In this document: positions 38,982 through 48,586 of the stretch, in pieces
How positions within the stretch are numbered: the stretch's first letter is position 1
Layout: each line of letters starts with the position of its first letter
IMG/VR virus record: IMGVR_UViG_3300036828_000198
Coordinates: 1-64,000 of that record
Reading direction: 5' to 3' (one strand)
DNA: 64,000 nucleotides
Source of the DNA: a virus
Notes under the pieces: generated by a model
What the model was told of the DNA's origin: nothing
What the model saw: only the letters and a program-made list of their open reading frames with translations
Database searches by the model: none
Made by a program: the position numbers and the translations under genes

Positions 38982-40016
38982 TTACACATCTATAGGAAGA
39001 CGTGTGTATAGATCGAACCTTATTGCTGCAATAGCCATACCGTATACTTGAATGCTACCATCAGGAGCGAAGTCAAACGCTGGAGGCTCCAGGTTACCTC
39101 CTACGGTCTTAATTGCATCACACCAGCCCGTTCTGCGGTGGAACGTAGGAGGCTGGTAGATTCCAGGAATACCTCCTGCATTAAGAACGTTAGTACCATC
39201 TGTCACGGTACCCGGAGTCAAGTTCCTGATTGCTACTACTATTTCGTTTTCTAGGGACCTGCGGTACTTGAAGTATCCGCCGCTACCGAAACCCCATCCG
39301 TTCTGAAGAGTGTTAACACTGTGCCATGAATCTATTTGAGTCAGACTAGACGAAGTCAAGAACAGGTACTTATACGTGCCAGCTACTATGATGCCTAGAG
39401 CCCCTGTATCGGTCTCAAACCACATTGTTCCCTCGTGGCAAGACAGAGCGGGCTTTGCCGAGCTGGTAGTCCATAGCACTCCAGGCAACGGAGCAAACAC
39501 TCTAGCATCGATTACGGTGCCCCCTCCGTTAGTTACTGTCATGTTTGGAGTAACGTGTATAATAGCTAGTATGACTGAGTTGTTGGGAAGAGATGGCAAA
39601 GTACCTGGAGCGCTTCCTGAGAATGCACCTGCAACATCTACTATGTCCCAGTTGTTGTCTGCGTCTCCTTGAACAGCCGCATCGTGCTGTCTTGCGACTA
39701 TATAGTCAGATCTCCACTGAGTTGCATTGGAAGCTGGAACAGCTACGCTGTACAGAGCGGTATTTGGAGCTGTGTACATTCCTTCCCAAGCTGTTGAATT
39801 AGGCATGTTGACTAGTCCAGTGTCAACGTTCACCGTCATACCAGCTGTGCCAGTTACTATGAGCTGATTACCGAATCCAGGAACTACTCCACCGATAGGT
39901 GAGGTAGTACCTACCGGCATTGGCCCCGCATTAGGAGACATGTTAGACAGCCGAAATGTCTGCGCAGTATGGTCAGTTCTGTTCTGAAGACAGAACGACG
40001 GGTTAAGCGGAGCCAT
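38982..40016 (-). CDS. Minor tail protein, 344 aa
   Basis: Beta-rich, Gly/Asn/Thr-rich. N-terminal two thirds (TDHTAQTFRLSNMSPNAG, YIVARQHDAAVQGDADNNWD) resemble baseplate upper-protein-like segments of actinophage tails. The C-terminal part is a small beta domain. Lies between Dit-like and fibre genes, as expected for tail-tip proteins. Confidence 0.65.
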   Translation of the reverse strand: MAPLNPSFCLQNRTDHTAQTFRLSNMSPNAGPMPVGTTSPIGGVVPGFGNQLIVTGTAGMTVNVDTGLVNMPNSTAWEGMYTAPNTALYSVAVPASNATQWRSDYIVARQHDAAVQGDADNNWDIVDVAGAFSGSAPGTLPSLPNNSVILAIIHVTPNMTVTNGGGTVIDARVFAPLPGVLWTTSSAKPALSCHEGTMWFETDTGALGIIVAGTYKYLFLTSSSLTQIDSWHSVNTLQNGWGFGSGGYFKYRRSLENEIVVAIRNLTPGTVTDGTNVLNAGGIPGIYQPPTFHRRTGWCDAIKTVGGNLEPPAFDFAPDGSIQVYGMAIAAIRFDLYTRLPIDV

Positions 40017-40027
40017 ATCCTATCCTT

Positions 40028-41374
40028 CTAATAGTATGTATTGTACACAGTTGCACTGTACGACCCAGACGTAAGAGACGTAAAGAACGTATCAATAGTG
40101 CCGGGAGGTATACTAAAGAAATTGATCCCGTTGTAAACAGACCGTACACTGATACCGTTGACCAATATCGTCTTATTTCTACAGTCAACTGTAAGGATGT
40201 CGCTAGCTGCCAGAGATATATTCAACATCATGTTAATGTTACTAATAGAATCGGTTATAGCTGGAGTTATCGTCGGACCGTTAATAGTAATAATCGGGTA
40301 CGCAGTGTGAGAACCGAAGTTTCCTACGCTTACAAGACTAGGAGTAATAGACCCGCCAAATCCAACGTTGAATCCAAGACCGTTAACAGAAAGGAACACA
40401 TCATCTACGTAGTGGACTTCATTAGCCGCACCAGTTGCCTGAACTCCCACTACCAATCTGACCCATACAGCATTAGCTGGTGCGGCCGAACCTGGACCAA
40501 AAACTTGAGTCCAACCTGAAGTGGTATCAGCTACTGCTGTACCGAATACGTTTGATCCGATGACTGTACCAGTTATGTCGTAGTATGCAAGTCCTACTTC
40601 ACAGCTTCTGGGACTAACCGCAGATCGAAACCAAGCATTACACGTTACGAAATCACCAGGAGATACGGCTGCGCCTCCAGTAGAGATGTTACCTACTGTA
40701 ACGTGCGTAGCTGTCATAAGACCTGCTGCAACAGAGGTCATCTGAAGAGAGTTTACACCGCTATGAGCCTGAACTGCAGTGTCAGCCAATGTAGAGTTAC
40801 TCAAGTTAAGCCAAGTACCCGTACCACCTTCAAAGCCTGAATTTACAACTGACAAGAAGTTAACTTGACTATTAAAGCCTAGTCCCATACTAACAGGACC
40901 AGTAGGCGCCGCAGCGGCAAAGTTAGCAGGGTAATCGTATATGTATGGATCGCCTGCTAGCAATGACAGTTGTATAGGAGTTACACCTATACGCCTGTTA
41001 GTGTCAACAGCATATAGAGCTCCTCCACCTTGTACATTAATGAACCTGATCGGCTTACCAGGATGCTTGAAATAGAAGGGCTGAACTGTAGGGTTAGAAA
41101 ACTGAGCGCGCAACAAGTCACAAAGTGTATCAGGGTCGAATGCATTAGTGTACACGTTGGCAGTAATTACTATTGTTCTAATAGACTGAAAAAGATTGTC
41201 TACATAGGTTCCGTCAGACCCTTCACGTTCAGTAGTGTTTATTCTTTGAGGAGCGGAATCCAAACCAGTAATGCTAAGGACGTCAACAAAAGGAATCGTA
41301 TTGGTAAAGTCGGTATTGAGAACAAATCCCGTCTCTCCAAGAGCGTACTGGTAGTCAAGCAATGTTGGTGGCAT
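40028..41374 (-). CDS. Distal-tail-like (Dit) protein with inserted carbohydrate-binding domain
   Basis: The first about 140 residues match Dit-type proteins (VLSITGLDSAPQRINTTER, EGSDGTYVDNL, IVITANVY). Residues about 170-330 form a CBM-like jelly roll (NSGFEGGTGTWLNLSNS ... VHYVDDVFLSV). The end resumes the tail domain. Directly downstream of the tape measure gene, the usual Dit place. It probably forms the tail-tip ring and adds sugar binding. Confidence 0.75.
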   Translation of the reverse strand: MPPTLLDYQYALGETGFVLNTDFTNTIPFVDVLSITGLDSAPQRINTTEREGSDGTYVDNLFQSIRTIVITANVYTNAFDPDTLCDLLRAQFSNPTVQPFYFKHPGKPIRFINVQGGGALYAVDTNRRIGVTPIQLSLLAGDPYIYDYPANFAAAAPTGPVSMGLGFNSQVNFLSVVNSGFEGGTGTWLNLSNSTLADTAVQAHSGVNSLQMTSVAAGLMTATHVTVGNISTGGAAVSPGDFVTCNAWFRSAVSPRSCEVGLAYYDITGTVIGSNVFGTAVADTTSGWTQVFGPGSAAPANAVWVRLVVGVQATGAANEVHYVDDVFLSVNGLGFNVGFGGSITPSLVSVGNFGSHTAYPIITINGPTITPAITDSISNINMMLNISLAASDILTVDCRNKTILVNGISVRSVYNGINFFSIPPGTIDTFFTSLTSGSYSATVYNTYY

Positions 41375-41384
41375 GATTCACCTC

Positions 41385-44300
41385 CTAAGAAGATCTCCTA
41401 GCCAACTCCCATCCAAGCTGGGCTGCATGGTACCTAGGATTGATTTCATTCGTAATGACTTGTAGCAAGAATGGAGGCTTGCCACCCTTAAGCGGAGTTA
41501 CAGTAGCTCCATGAGGACCAACACTAACTGCCTCAATTCCTCGGTCGCCTACTATACCATGTCCCCCAAAGGGAATCGTTCCTCCATACCCGTACCAGTG
41601 ATGAGAAAGTTCATGTCCCTCAGCGTTAGCAGGGCTACCGTACGTACTGCTAATATATCCAAGTCCCCAGTTGATCTGAGCCGCAGCAGACGACTGAGGT
41701 GGGTTAGCTGCAGCACCCATCTTGCCAGGAGGAAGTGCCTGTGGAATACCGTACGCACCAGAGGTCGGGTTCTGAGCAAATCTATTCCAACCAGACTCCT
41801 GATTCCAAAGTGCAATGAGCGGAAGCATCTGGGACGAGTTCCAACCGAAAGCCCCTAGTCTAGATCGAGCATAAGCCTGAGCCTGTGCAGCACTAGCGCT
41901 AGTAGGTCCGCCTAGTGCCCCTGGGCCAGTACCCATAGCTGACGGCTTGAGTCTTCCTGAAAAGTGAACAGAACGAACTATAGAATGAACAACATTAGAA
42001 AGCATACCAGCTAGGGCTCTAATACTGGGAAGAGATAGATGTACAACAACTCCACTAGTACCGGAAGCATATCCTCCTATTGCATGGTTAGGTATGACTG
42101 TTTCTCCGCCACGCATGTTGACTAGCTCGGGACCTTTTTCACCGACTACATGCCATCCGGCTATTGCACCACTAGTACCGGCAGCTAGTCCACCATGGAT
42201 ACCTGTGATGTCATGAGACGAAACACCTTTAGGAAGATCTATACCAAGTTTGATAGGATACGTCGGGTTTGTCAGGCTAGCCAGATGAGCTTTAGTACTT
42301 GTAATAAAGCCACCGATAGCCTTATCGGCGCTCTTCAACTTGGGACCAAGAAATGGTATCCAGCTAAAAGCATCTGCAGCTAGGTGTACCATACCCTTAG
42401 CCCACTCTGCGGCCTTGAGCAGAATTTCCAAGAAGGTTATCTTAAGGAACTTATATGCGTCGTCAGCAATACGCTTGATGAATCCCCAAACAGTCTTCCA
42501 ATGCTTAAGTAGTTCAAAAATGCCTATGACAATAGCGCCGATTGCTAGAACGATTCCACCACTTAGGATAATCATTGCAGCGTTAGCTACAACCCATGCT
42601 GCAACAGAAGCAGCAGCGGATGCTACCCACGCGGCTGCCATTGTAGCTGCCGTCCAAATTGTTTTAGCAAGCCAAATAGCTCCAGTCTTAATGGCACTAG
42701 CTGCAGATACCACCATATCCTTAGCATAGATTACGACAGCTTTTCCTATGGCCTTCCACATCTTAGCAACACCCATGCCCTTGGTATCTAGACCAAGCAT
42801 CCCCGATATAACGCCGCCGAACTTCAAAGCTAGAATCGAACCAAGGCCTCTATAGATCATATCAAATATAGCACCAACTGCTTTCAGTGTTCCGAACTTA
42901 GAGAACAGAAGAACAAATGCAGTCATGTTATACAGGAATGGACCAATACCAGGAATACCCGCTAGCTTGTTCAGACCCTTGAGCAGTAGATCAAGGAACT
43001 TAAGAGCTGCCGAACTTAGTCCTCCACCCATTTGAAGGATAAGCTTTCCAAGGATTTGGAACAGCTGCTTCAATATGTCAACAAGGGTAGGAGCATTCTT
43101 CTTCATTTCGTTAACGAACGCAGTGAAAGCTGGACTGCCAGTAAAGTTCTTAAACGAATTAGTCATCTTAACTAGGTCATTGACCATCATGGTACTAAGA
43201 CCGGACTTAGTAATGGCCGTAAAGATGTGACCTATTCCAATTCCAACATTGATTATAGACTGACCGAACCCTTTTATAGCAGGTCCGCTAGCCTTAATCA
43301 ACGTATTCATGAAGTCTTTAAATCCGCTAGACTGGAACCCCTTTCCTATTTGGTTGATTAGAGGAACCAATGCTTTAGATGCCTGGTTTGCCAAAGGTGC
43401 AAGGTACTTCAGTAGAGGTGTCAGAGCCTTTAGCCCAGCATCATATACACTCAGAACAGCGGGCTGAGCTTGCTTCTGTGCCGCAACCAAAGCGTTGTCG
43501 AACTTGGTGTATGTGAACAGAGCTTTCTGCTGAGCAGCGTCCAGTTGCAGATACGCCTGACGTTCTGCCATCAGAGCCGATATTTGAGCCTTTTCTGACG
43601 TAGGCATACCGGTGGTGCTCTGAGCAGCTACAACCAAGTTCCTTTGTTGGTTCTTGCTAAGCGTGTACCAGTTGGCATTAGGATTAGTTAGAAATCCTAG
43701 TCCTGGTCCTAGAGCATTTCGAGTACTAGTAGTGGACCCAGCAGTGCCAGCTGTACCACCACCACCAGCTAGCTGTCTCTGTTCAAATGCAATTGCTGCA
43801 CGGTACGTCGCCTGAGCAGACGCAGTTCCTCTTGGAGAGGCCAACGATGCAGCCAACCGAGCCTGATTACCAGCTATCCTGGCTTGTATGATCTGACGTT
43901 GTGATGCAGTCAGTGCACCTGTACCTGCAATGCCTGCTGTCCTAGTAATAGTAGGAGCAGCCTTTAGCCACGTTTGGAGTGCTGTAGCATTCGCCTTAAT
44001 GTTACCAGTAGTATTCAACTTGTCTATAGTAGTAAAAGCTTGTCTAACCGGACCTAGTGCTTGCGCAGCAGCTAGACCCAAAGCTCCTAGTCCCGCAGCA
44101 GCACCAAAGGCTGCAGCGCCAAAGCCTCCAAGGACACCAAGAGCTCCCTGAATTGCACCAGGAGCAGCAAGCATTCCTGCGCCAACCCATGGAAGCCAAC
44201 CTGGAGGAGTAAACTTCTCTTTCTTAAGCCGGTCCCTAAATGACTGCGCAAACCTTGAAGCTACATTTTCACCCTGCTTCTTTGCCTCAGCGTCAGCATC

Positions 44301-44516
44301 AGTTCCTAGCTTCTTGACTGCATTCTTGATTATGCCCGACTTACCCAACTGGGCTACTCTTGCAAGTTCTTTCTCTAGATCCGTAGCAATGCTAAAGTCA
44401 GACTTAGTCTTAGCTTCTCGCCGAAACTGTGCAATAGCCTCCTGAGCAATCTTCAGCTTAGTAAGCAGGTCAGCTATTTCGCCCTTGAGGGTTGCAGTTA
44501 CTTCAAGGTCTGCCAA
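41385..44516 (-). CDS. Tape measure protein with C-terminal transglycosylase
   Basis: 1043 aa. N-terminal coiled coil (EIADLLTKLKIAQEAIAQFRR), long Ala-rich helical body, hydrophobic stretches at about residues 105-150 and 640-670. Residues about 910-1000 are a soluble lytic transglycosylase-like domain (MLPLIALWNQESGWN with catalytic Glu, SGAYGIPQALPPG). It sets tail length and probably opens the wall during DNA entry. Position after the tail chaperone supports it. Confidence 0.9.
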   Translation of the reverse strand: MADLEVTATLKGEIADLLTKLKIAQEAIAQFRREAKTKSDFSIATDLEKELARVAQLGKSGIIKNAVKKLGTDADAEAKKQGENVASRFAQSFRDRLKKEKFTPPGWLPWVGAGMLAAPGAIQGALGVLGGFGAAAFGAAAGLGALGLAAAQALGPVRQAFTTIDKLNTTGNIKANATALQTWLKAAPTITRTAGIAGTGALTASQRQIIQARIAGNQARLAASLASPRGTASAQATYRAAIAFEQRQLAGGGGTAGTAGSTTSTRNALGPGLGFLTNPNANWYTLSKNQQRNLVVAAQSTTGMPTSEKAQISALMAERQAYLQLDAAQQKALFTYTKFDNALVAAQKQAQPAVLSVYDAGLKALTPLLKYLAPLANQASKALVPLINQIGKGFQSSGFKDFMNTLIKASGPAIKGFGQSIINVGIGIGHIFTAITKSGLSTMMVNDLVKMTNSFKNFTGSPAFTAFVNEMKKNAPTLVDILKQLFQILGKLILQMGGGLSSAALKFLDLLLKGLNKLAGIPGIGPFLYNMTAFVLLFSKFGTLKAVGAIFDMIYRGLGSILALKFGGVISGMLGLDTKGMGVAKMWKAIGKAVVIYAKDMVVSAASAIKTGAIWLAKTIWTAATMAAAWVASAAASVAAWVVANAAMIILSGGIVLAIGAIVIGIFELLKHWKTVWGFIKRIADDAYKFLKITFLEILLKAAEWAKGMVHLAADAFSWIPFLGPKLKSADKAIGGFITSTKAHLASLTNPTYPIKLGIDLPKGVSSHDITGIHGGLAAGTSGAIAGWHVVGEKGPELVNMRGGETVIPNHAIGGYASGTSGVVVHLSLPSIRALAGMLSNVVHSIVRSVHFSGRLKPSAMGTGPGALGGPTSASAAQAQAYARSRLGAFGWNSSQMLPLIALWNQESGWNRFAQNPTSGAYGIPQALPPGKMGAAANPPQSSAAAQINWGLGYISSTYGSPANAEGHELSHHWYGYGGTIPFGGHGIVGDRGIEAVSVGPHGATVTPLKGGKPPFLLQVITNEINPRYHAAQLGWELARRSS

Positions 44517-44531
44517 CTATTTCACCTCCCT

Positions 44532-45017
44532 TCAGAACAGAATACCTGCAACTGCATCAAGCATAGACTTACGCCAGTGTTCAAAGAAGATATGCTGGGC
44601 ACCAGTAGGATCGATTTCGCTTCCGAACTCTAGAACTATGGGGCGGAAGTATGGCCTAGGTGGAACATAGGTCGAATGATTCGTACCAGCGAAGCCGCCC
44701 ATTTCTTGAATACGAGCATATACGGCGCCTACGCCTACTGTAGCTTGGCCCGGGAGAACCGATTCATTTACTGTTACAGAATCCCTAAGGTGTCCACTAA
44801 TAAGACCGGGCGGACCTACGAACCGAGCAGTAGGAGATGGTGTCCCAGCTGGGTGAGGCCAAATGCTCAGAAGTTCTTGAACTCGTTCTGCAAGAGTTCT
44901 TGCTGCTTCCATGGAGGCTATATCGTTCTGCAAGCGAACGGTCTTATTCCAGTCGGCTATAAACGCCTCGAACTTTTCATCGTCCAAGGTAATGTTAACC
45001 TGAAAGCCTCCTGGCAT
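44532..45017 (-). CDS. HK97-gp10-like protein
   Basis: 161 aa with an N-terminal DDEKFEAFIADWNKTVRLQ helix, then GHLRDSVTV, VGVGAVYARIQEMGG and PPRPYFRPI, the pattern of HK97 gp10/minor tail completion proteins. Unusually it is encoded between the tail chaperone and tape measure. Role probably in tail assembly or head-tail joining. Confidence 0.65.
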   Translation of the reverse strand: MPGGFQVNITLDDEKFEAFIADWNKTVRLQNDIASMEAARTLAERVQELLSIWPHPAGTPSPTARFVGPPGLISGHLRDSVTVNESVLPGQATVGVGAVYARIQEMGGFAGTNHSTYVPPRPYFRPIVLEFGSEIDPTGAQHIFFEHWRKSMLDAVAGILF

Positions 45018-45018
45018 A

Positions 45019-45722
45019 TTACCTCCCTTGACGACGCTGTTCCATATGTCGTTGATTCTCTTCTATCTCGTGCTTTTTACCTTGCGCATCTACTACCCAG
45101 TTCATTCCTATTACGAGCAGTGAATCCTGATCGAGAAGTCCTCCTGGACTAGGAAGACACTTAAGCGATTGACACATATTTGTCATCCCGATGAGCTGGG
45201 TGGCAATATCGCCGTCTCGACCGAATCCTTTGCCATCTTTGGTAGACCGCTCGTTGACGATCCGTTGCCAGATGGCGCGCTGGAGTTTGGGAACTGCTTC
45301 TTCCAGTTGTGCATTTCGTCAATACGTTCTGCTATCTCTTGTCCGATGTTACTGTCCAAGACTCGAACGTCAGCAGCATTCTTGAAGTCGAGAATTCTAC
45401 CCGAATCATCTTGGAGGTTGTGCTCTGTAACACAGGTACGGATCTGAAACTCCATAATGGCTGCTCTAGATATATCCACCCCGAGCTCAGGGTTATCAGA
45501 GCCGGCCTCATCAGCCTTCATCTGAATCTGATACATCATGTCCTGGCTGGCCATTAGCTCGCCGTATGTCATTCGGCGCATACTAATGTACCCGTCCGGT
45601 GGACAGGTAACGAGATTGAACTTCTTAGGAACCGTAGAGACGGTAGCCTTAGGCACTTTTGTCCGCCTTCCTTTATGCCTTCGAGATCTGCGCAGTACCT
45701 TTAGTCTGCGCTTAGTACTCAT
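45019..45722 (-). CDS. Tail assembly chaperone, -1 frameshift (GT-like) product
   Basis: A second frame, -1 relative to gene 45183, is open past its stop down to TAA at 45021-45019. It would add about 70 residues (DGKGFGRDGDIATQLIG ... MNWVVDAQGKKHEIEE). The switch is likely near GGCAAAG or the upstream ACCAAAG (about 45230-45243), where re-pairing AAG to AAA is possible. It ends 2 bases before the ATG of the next gene. Phage tail chaperones are usually made in such short and long forms. Confidence 0.6.
45183..45722 (-). CDS. Tail assembly chaperone (G-like, short form)
   Basis: 179 aa with a basic N-terminus (TKRRLKVLRRSRRHKGRRTK) and an acidic helical core (MTYGELMASQDMMYQIQMKA ... RIDEMHNWKKQF). 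Located between tail tube and tape measure, the normal chaperone position. The end (PPSSSG) is disordered and lies past the frameshift site. Confidence 0.7.
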   Translation of the reverse strand: MSTKRRLKVLRRSRRHKGRRTKVPKATVSTVPKKFNLVTCPPDGYISMRRMTYGELMASQDMMYQIQMKADEAGSDNPELGVDISRAAIMEFQIRTCVTEHNLQDDSGRILDFKNAADVRVLDSNIGQEIAERIDEMHNWKKQFPNSSAPSGNGSSTSGLPKMAKDSVETAILPPSSSG

Positions 45723-45723
45723 G

Positions 45724-46671
45724 TTACGTAATAGACTCTTGAGACTGAACGACCAGCTGAGTAGCGTTACCCGAACCGTCGATGGTGGAGTCGTAAGTCA
45801 AGCTAGACCTAACGATGTCTCCCTGAGCAGCCATAGGAATCTGCATAGTACTCTTGAACGCGTTCCCGATCAGGAACTGAATACCGTTGTTAGCTCCATG
45901 CGAAGCCAGAACAGTAATACTCTGAGCAGTACCAGCTTGGAACGCGTTGTAGTCAGTCCTGTCTAGGAAGTCCCTACTTGCAGTCATCTGAACAGTACGC
46001 TCACCCATAGAGATGAACTGAGATCCTCGACCTGCGTTAGGACCTGTGTTCTTCAGTCGGTAGGCAGCTGCTCCTGCTTCATCTACGGAATACGAGAAAG
46101 TGTCCATATCGAACACCTGAGTAGCAGTGGGGACCTGAACGGACCATGAACCCGGACCGTACGGAGTACCTGTTCCCCAGGTAGGACTAGGAGTACCCTG
46201 AGTTGTTTCGTTCTGCCCTAGGATGTCTACATCCATCTGCAGAATATCGTTAGTAATAGACAGCGTCAACTTAGACACGACACATCCAAGGTAACCGAAT
46301 ACCTGACTATTACGTACGACTGTCAGAGACAAAGTTCTAGTCGGGAATGCATTAGTTGACGTAGGTGTACAGGTATAGATCCAGTTAGGAGTAGTACCAG
46401 TCCTAACAATACCCATACGCATCGCGTACAAGTAGTACACGATAACATCATCCATTGCCTCCATAGATACCGTGCCCGATATACTAACGTTACCGGGAAC
46501 CATACCTATCTGGTCCACTGTCTGCCTAATAGGCCTACGAAAGACGTTACCAGGCATAAATTCTAGAGCTTCACTCAGAATCGGATGAAACTTGGTTGGA
46601 GCGACATAGGTGCCAGGAACCGTTTCGAAAGCGAGTCCTAGGCTACCACCACCTGCTACACCAATGCCCAT
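45724..46671 (-). CDS. Major tail tube protein
   Basis: 315 aa, beta-rich, starts GIGVAGGGSLGLAFETVPGT, with alternating strands and the tail-tube-like end RSSLTYDSTIDGSGNATQLV. Position upstream of the chaperone and tape measure fits. Start overlaps the previous stop by one base. Confidence 0.8.
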   Translation of the reverse strand: MGIGVAGGGSLGLAFETVPGTYVAPTKFHPILSEALEFMPGNVFRRPIRQTVDQIGMVPGNVSISGTVSMEAMDDVIVYYLYAMRMGIVRTGTTPNWIYTCTPTSTNAFPTRTLSLTVVRNSQVFGYLGCVVSKLTLSITNDILQMDVDILGQNETTQGTPSPTWGTGTPYGPGSWSVQVPTATQVFDMDTFSYSVDEAGAAAYRLKNTGPNAGRGSQFISMGERTVQMTASRDFLDRTDYNAFQAGTAQSITVLASHGANNGIQFLIGNAFKSTMQIPMAAQGDIVRSSLTYDSTIDGSGNATQLVVQSQESIT

Positions 46672-47033
46672 TAGGACTCACTCCCTGTATCTGCCGGGGC
46701 CCCACTTGACGAAGAATCCACAGGCCCTTGTGAGTTCCCAGTATCCGTATTGGCTTTCATTTCAGTGACTGTAACACCTCGCATACCCTGAGATGCTGTC
46801 ACCAGATCTGGACCTAGTTCTGGCTTAGGAATGTACTGACCGTACGATTCAGATTCAGGATCGTCGTCGTACTTACCTGTGTCGACAGAATTAACGACCC
46901 TAAAGTGCATTTCTTGTTCATCGGAAATCTCGTACGTGCCGTCATCGTAGGCACCTAGACCATGAATAAATATCTCGCCATGACTGCTGTTAATGCCTAG
47001 GTTACTGCGGTCTACAACTAGCGTGTATGGCAA
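46671..47033 (-). CDS. Hypothetical virion-module protein, 120 aa
   Basis: A beta N-terminal half (YTLVVDRSNLGINSSHGEIF) and an acidic, Ser/Gly-rich tail. Lies between the tail terminator-like and tube genes, so a connector or tube accessory role is likely. A strong two-box repeat (46694-46727) covers its last codons in sense. Confidence 0.6.
   Translation of the reverse strand: MPYTLVVDRSNLGINSSHGEIFIHGLGAYDDGTYEISDEQEMHFRVVNSVDTGKYDDDPESESYGQYIPKPELGPDLVTASQGMRGVTVTEMKANTDTGNSQGPVDSSSSGAPADTGSES
46694..46727 (-). repeat. Dispersed two-box element, strong copy near a gene end
   Basis: Minus strand: GGGCCTGTGGA (46727-46717), 13-base spacer, GGGGCCCCGG (46703-46694). Confidence 0.65.
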
Positions 47034-47045
47034 GGTATACCTCCT

Positions 47046-47540
47046 TTAGGCATCCAGAGTCACCTTAGTTCTTGCTACAAAAGTCAGTCTAGTAGTGTCG
47101 TACAATGCGCCTATGCCTGCGGTGCCGAGGAAAGCTACACCAGGATCAACTGCAGTGCACATGCAATCAATAACTAGTCCGCCAAAGTTGCCAAGAGTAT
47201 TCTGGAACCTCTTGACCTTATTAGCAATGGTCAAGGATGCGTGAGTGTTCAACTGAACATCCTGGATCTTACCGTAATATACCAACGCAAACGTTTGGAA
47301 AGTCATAAGTACTGGTCGTGCACCTATACCGTTGTACGCAGATGATTGAGGACCCGGAACGATTGTCATACAAGGAGTAGTTGGCAACAGACTTGTTTGG
47401 TTTCCGTACCATATAGCCTGAATAGGAGTTGGAGGATTCCCGTTGTCAGTAAAAGTACTCATAGCGCCAGTGAAGGCATTCAGAAGATAGTTAGCCACCA
47501 CCTCTGAATCATCTGTAAGACCAGCATATGGTGAAGGCAT
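47046..47540 (-). CDS. Tail terminator-like neck protein
   Basis: 164 aa, alpha/beta (YLLNAFTGAMSTF, IWYGNQTSLLPTTPCMTIVPGP, LTIANKVKRFQ). Size and place between the head-tail adaptor and tail tube match tail-completion/terminator proteins. Family assignment is by context. Confidence 0.6.
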   Translation of the reverse strand: MPSPYAGLTDDSEVVANYLLNAFTGAMSTFTDNGNPPTPIQAIWYGNQTSLLPTTPCMTIVPGPQSSAYNGIGARPVLMTFQTFALVYYGKIQDVQLNTHASLTIANKVKRFQNTLGNFGGLVIDCMCTAVDPGVAFLGTAGIGALYDTTRLTFVARTKVTLDA

Positions 47541-47548
47541 GTCACCTC

Positions 47549-48034
47549 CTAGAATACCTTATGCGTACCGAAGTAAGCTGGACCAATGGACATATCGTCC
47601 GGGTTTTTGTTTGCCATCTGCGCTTCAGTAGTGGAACTATTATCTGTAGGATAAAAGACTGGGGCAGTAGTAGGAAGATTAGGAAGAAGTTCAACAAGCT
47701 GAATAGAGCTGCTGATTATTCCGGCAAGAATTGTCTCTGCACTAGTTCTTAGGACTAGTCCATAACTGTTACCCTGAGTGGCAAGAACCTCACTATACTG
47801 CCGGTCGTAGAACCAGCCAGCATATATCATGGAAATTACTTGTCTAACCAGTTCAGGAGTAGAGTTCTGGTCTATCCAAGTTGGTGTACCGAAAGAAGGA
47901 TCTCCATAGGTTTCAGATAGCCTACCTAGAACTTCGGTAGATATCTGCTTCTCCAAGGATGCATCAAGAGACGACAGGTTGGCTTTTGTTCCTTCTAGCC
48001 ATGCCTGCGCATCCGAGAGAAGTATGTGGGCGAT
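47549..48034 (-). CDS. Head-tail adaptor protein with probable ATC start codon
   Basis: A TTG start at 47956 would remove a conserved-looking beginning. The frame continues upstream as IAHILLSDAQAWLEGTKANLSSLD, very like adaptor N-termini of actinophages, back to ATC 48034-48032, which has a perfect AGGAGG (48045-48040) 5 bases upstream. No ATG, GTG or TTG lies between. Stop codon TAG bounds the frame upstream. It likely forms the adaptor ring below the portal. Confidence 0.65.
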   Translation of the reverse strand: MAHILLSDAQAWLEGTKANLSSLDASLEKQISTEVLGRLSETYGDPSFGTPTWIDQNSTPELVRQVISMIYAGWFYDRQYSEVLATQGNSYGLVLRTSAETILAGIISSSIQLVELLPNLPTTAPVFYPTDNSSTTEAQMANKNPDDMSIGPAYFGTHKVF

Positions 48035-48054
48035 GTCTTCCTCCTATGTGAACA

Positions 48055-48109
48055 GTGGCCCTGACACTTGTGTCTCCCTGACAGTGCAGGCGGGACGTAT
48101 CAGGGCCAC
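48055..48109 (-). other. Long hairpin between capsid-side and connector genes
   Basis: GTGGCCCTGA (48055-48064) is perfectly complementary to TCAGGGCCAC (48100-48109) around a 35-base loop. No T-run follows in the leftward direction, so it may be an attenuating or RNA-protecting structure downstream of the abundant capsid genes rather than a classical terminator. Confidence 0.45.
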
Positions 48110-48119
48110 CGTCGTTAGA

Positions 48120-48572
48120 TTACCCCCCAGTCTTAGTACCCGCACTAGGACTGGGAGGAGTAGAAGGAGTTCCTCCACCGGAACCAGGCCCACCTGGATT
48201 AGACGGAGGGGGAGTATTACCTCCTACAGGAGGTACTGAAGCCTTAGGATCTGCAGCCTTAGAGCTGTCGCTCTTAGTAGCTGCAGCATCCTCTAGCTCC
48301 TTGATGCGAGCCTTGAGAGCCTGCATCTCTTCGTCCCGAGCTGCAGATTCTGCATCAGCTGCAGCAACTGCTCCTGCAGATCCCATTACGAGAGCTGCAT
48401 CCGGGTCACCAAGAGGAAGAACTACTCGGTGATCTACCATGTACTTCCAGTTGTCGGAATCTACTCCACCATGGTTGTCAGGGTCTACGAAGGACCCTGA
48501 CGCACCATTAGGACCTAGATCCGAATATGCTACCCAGCGCTGCTTAGCAGGCGCCTCAGCAATGTCAGCCAT
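48120..48572 (-). CDS. Capsid-region protein with Pro/Gly-rich tail, 150 aa
   Basis: ATG 48572 with GGAGG upstream (MADIAEAPAKQRW). Middle coiled coil (RDEEMQALKARIKELEDAAA), then Ser/Pro/Gly-rich disordered tail. Lies directly after the major capsid gene. Possibly a head accessory or decoration protein. Confidence 0.6.
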   Translation of the reverse strand: MADIAEAPAKQRWVAYSDLGPNGASGSFVDPDNHGGVDSDNWKYMVDHRVVLPLGDPDAALVMGSAGAVAAADAESAARDEEMQALKARIKELEDAAATKSDSSKAADPKASVPPVGGNTPPPSNPGGPGSGGGTPSTPPSPSAGTKTGG

Positions 48573-48586
48573 TGTTGTTCCTCCCA

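Noticed and set aside
23399-41760. Further partial matches to box 1 (CTGTGGA at 23402, 28269, 41742 and antisense near 10516 and 37322)
   Set aside because: They lack the leading GGGCC or a second box at the right distance, or lie in Pro-codon-rich coding where G/C runs are expected.
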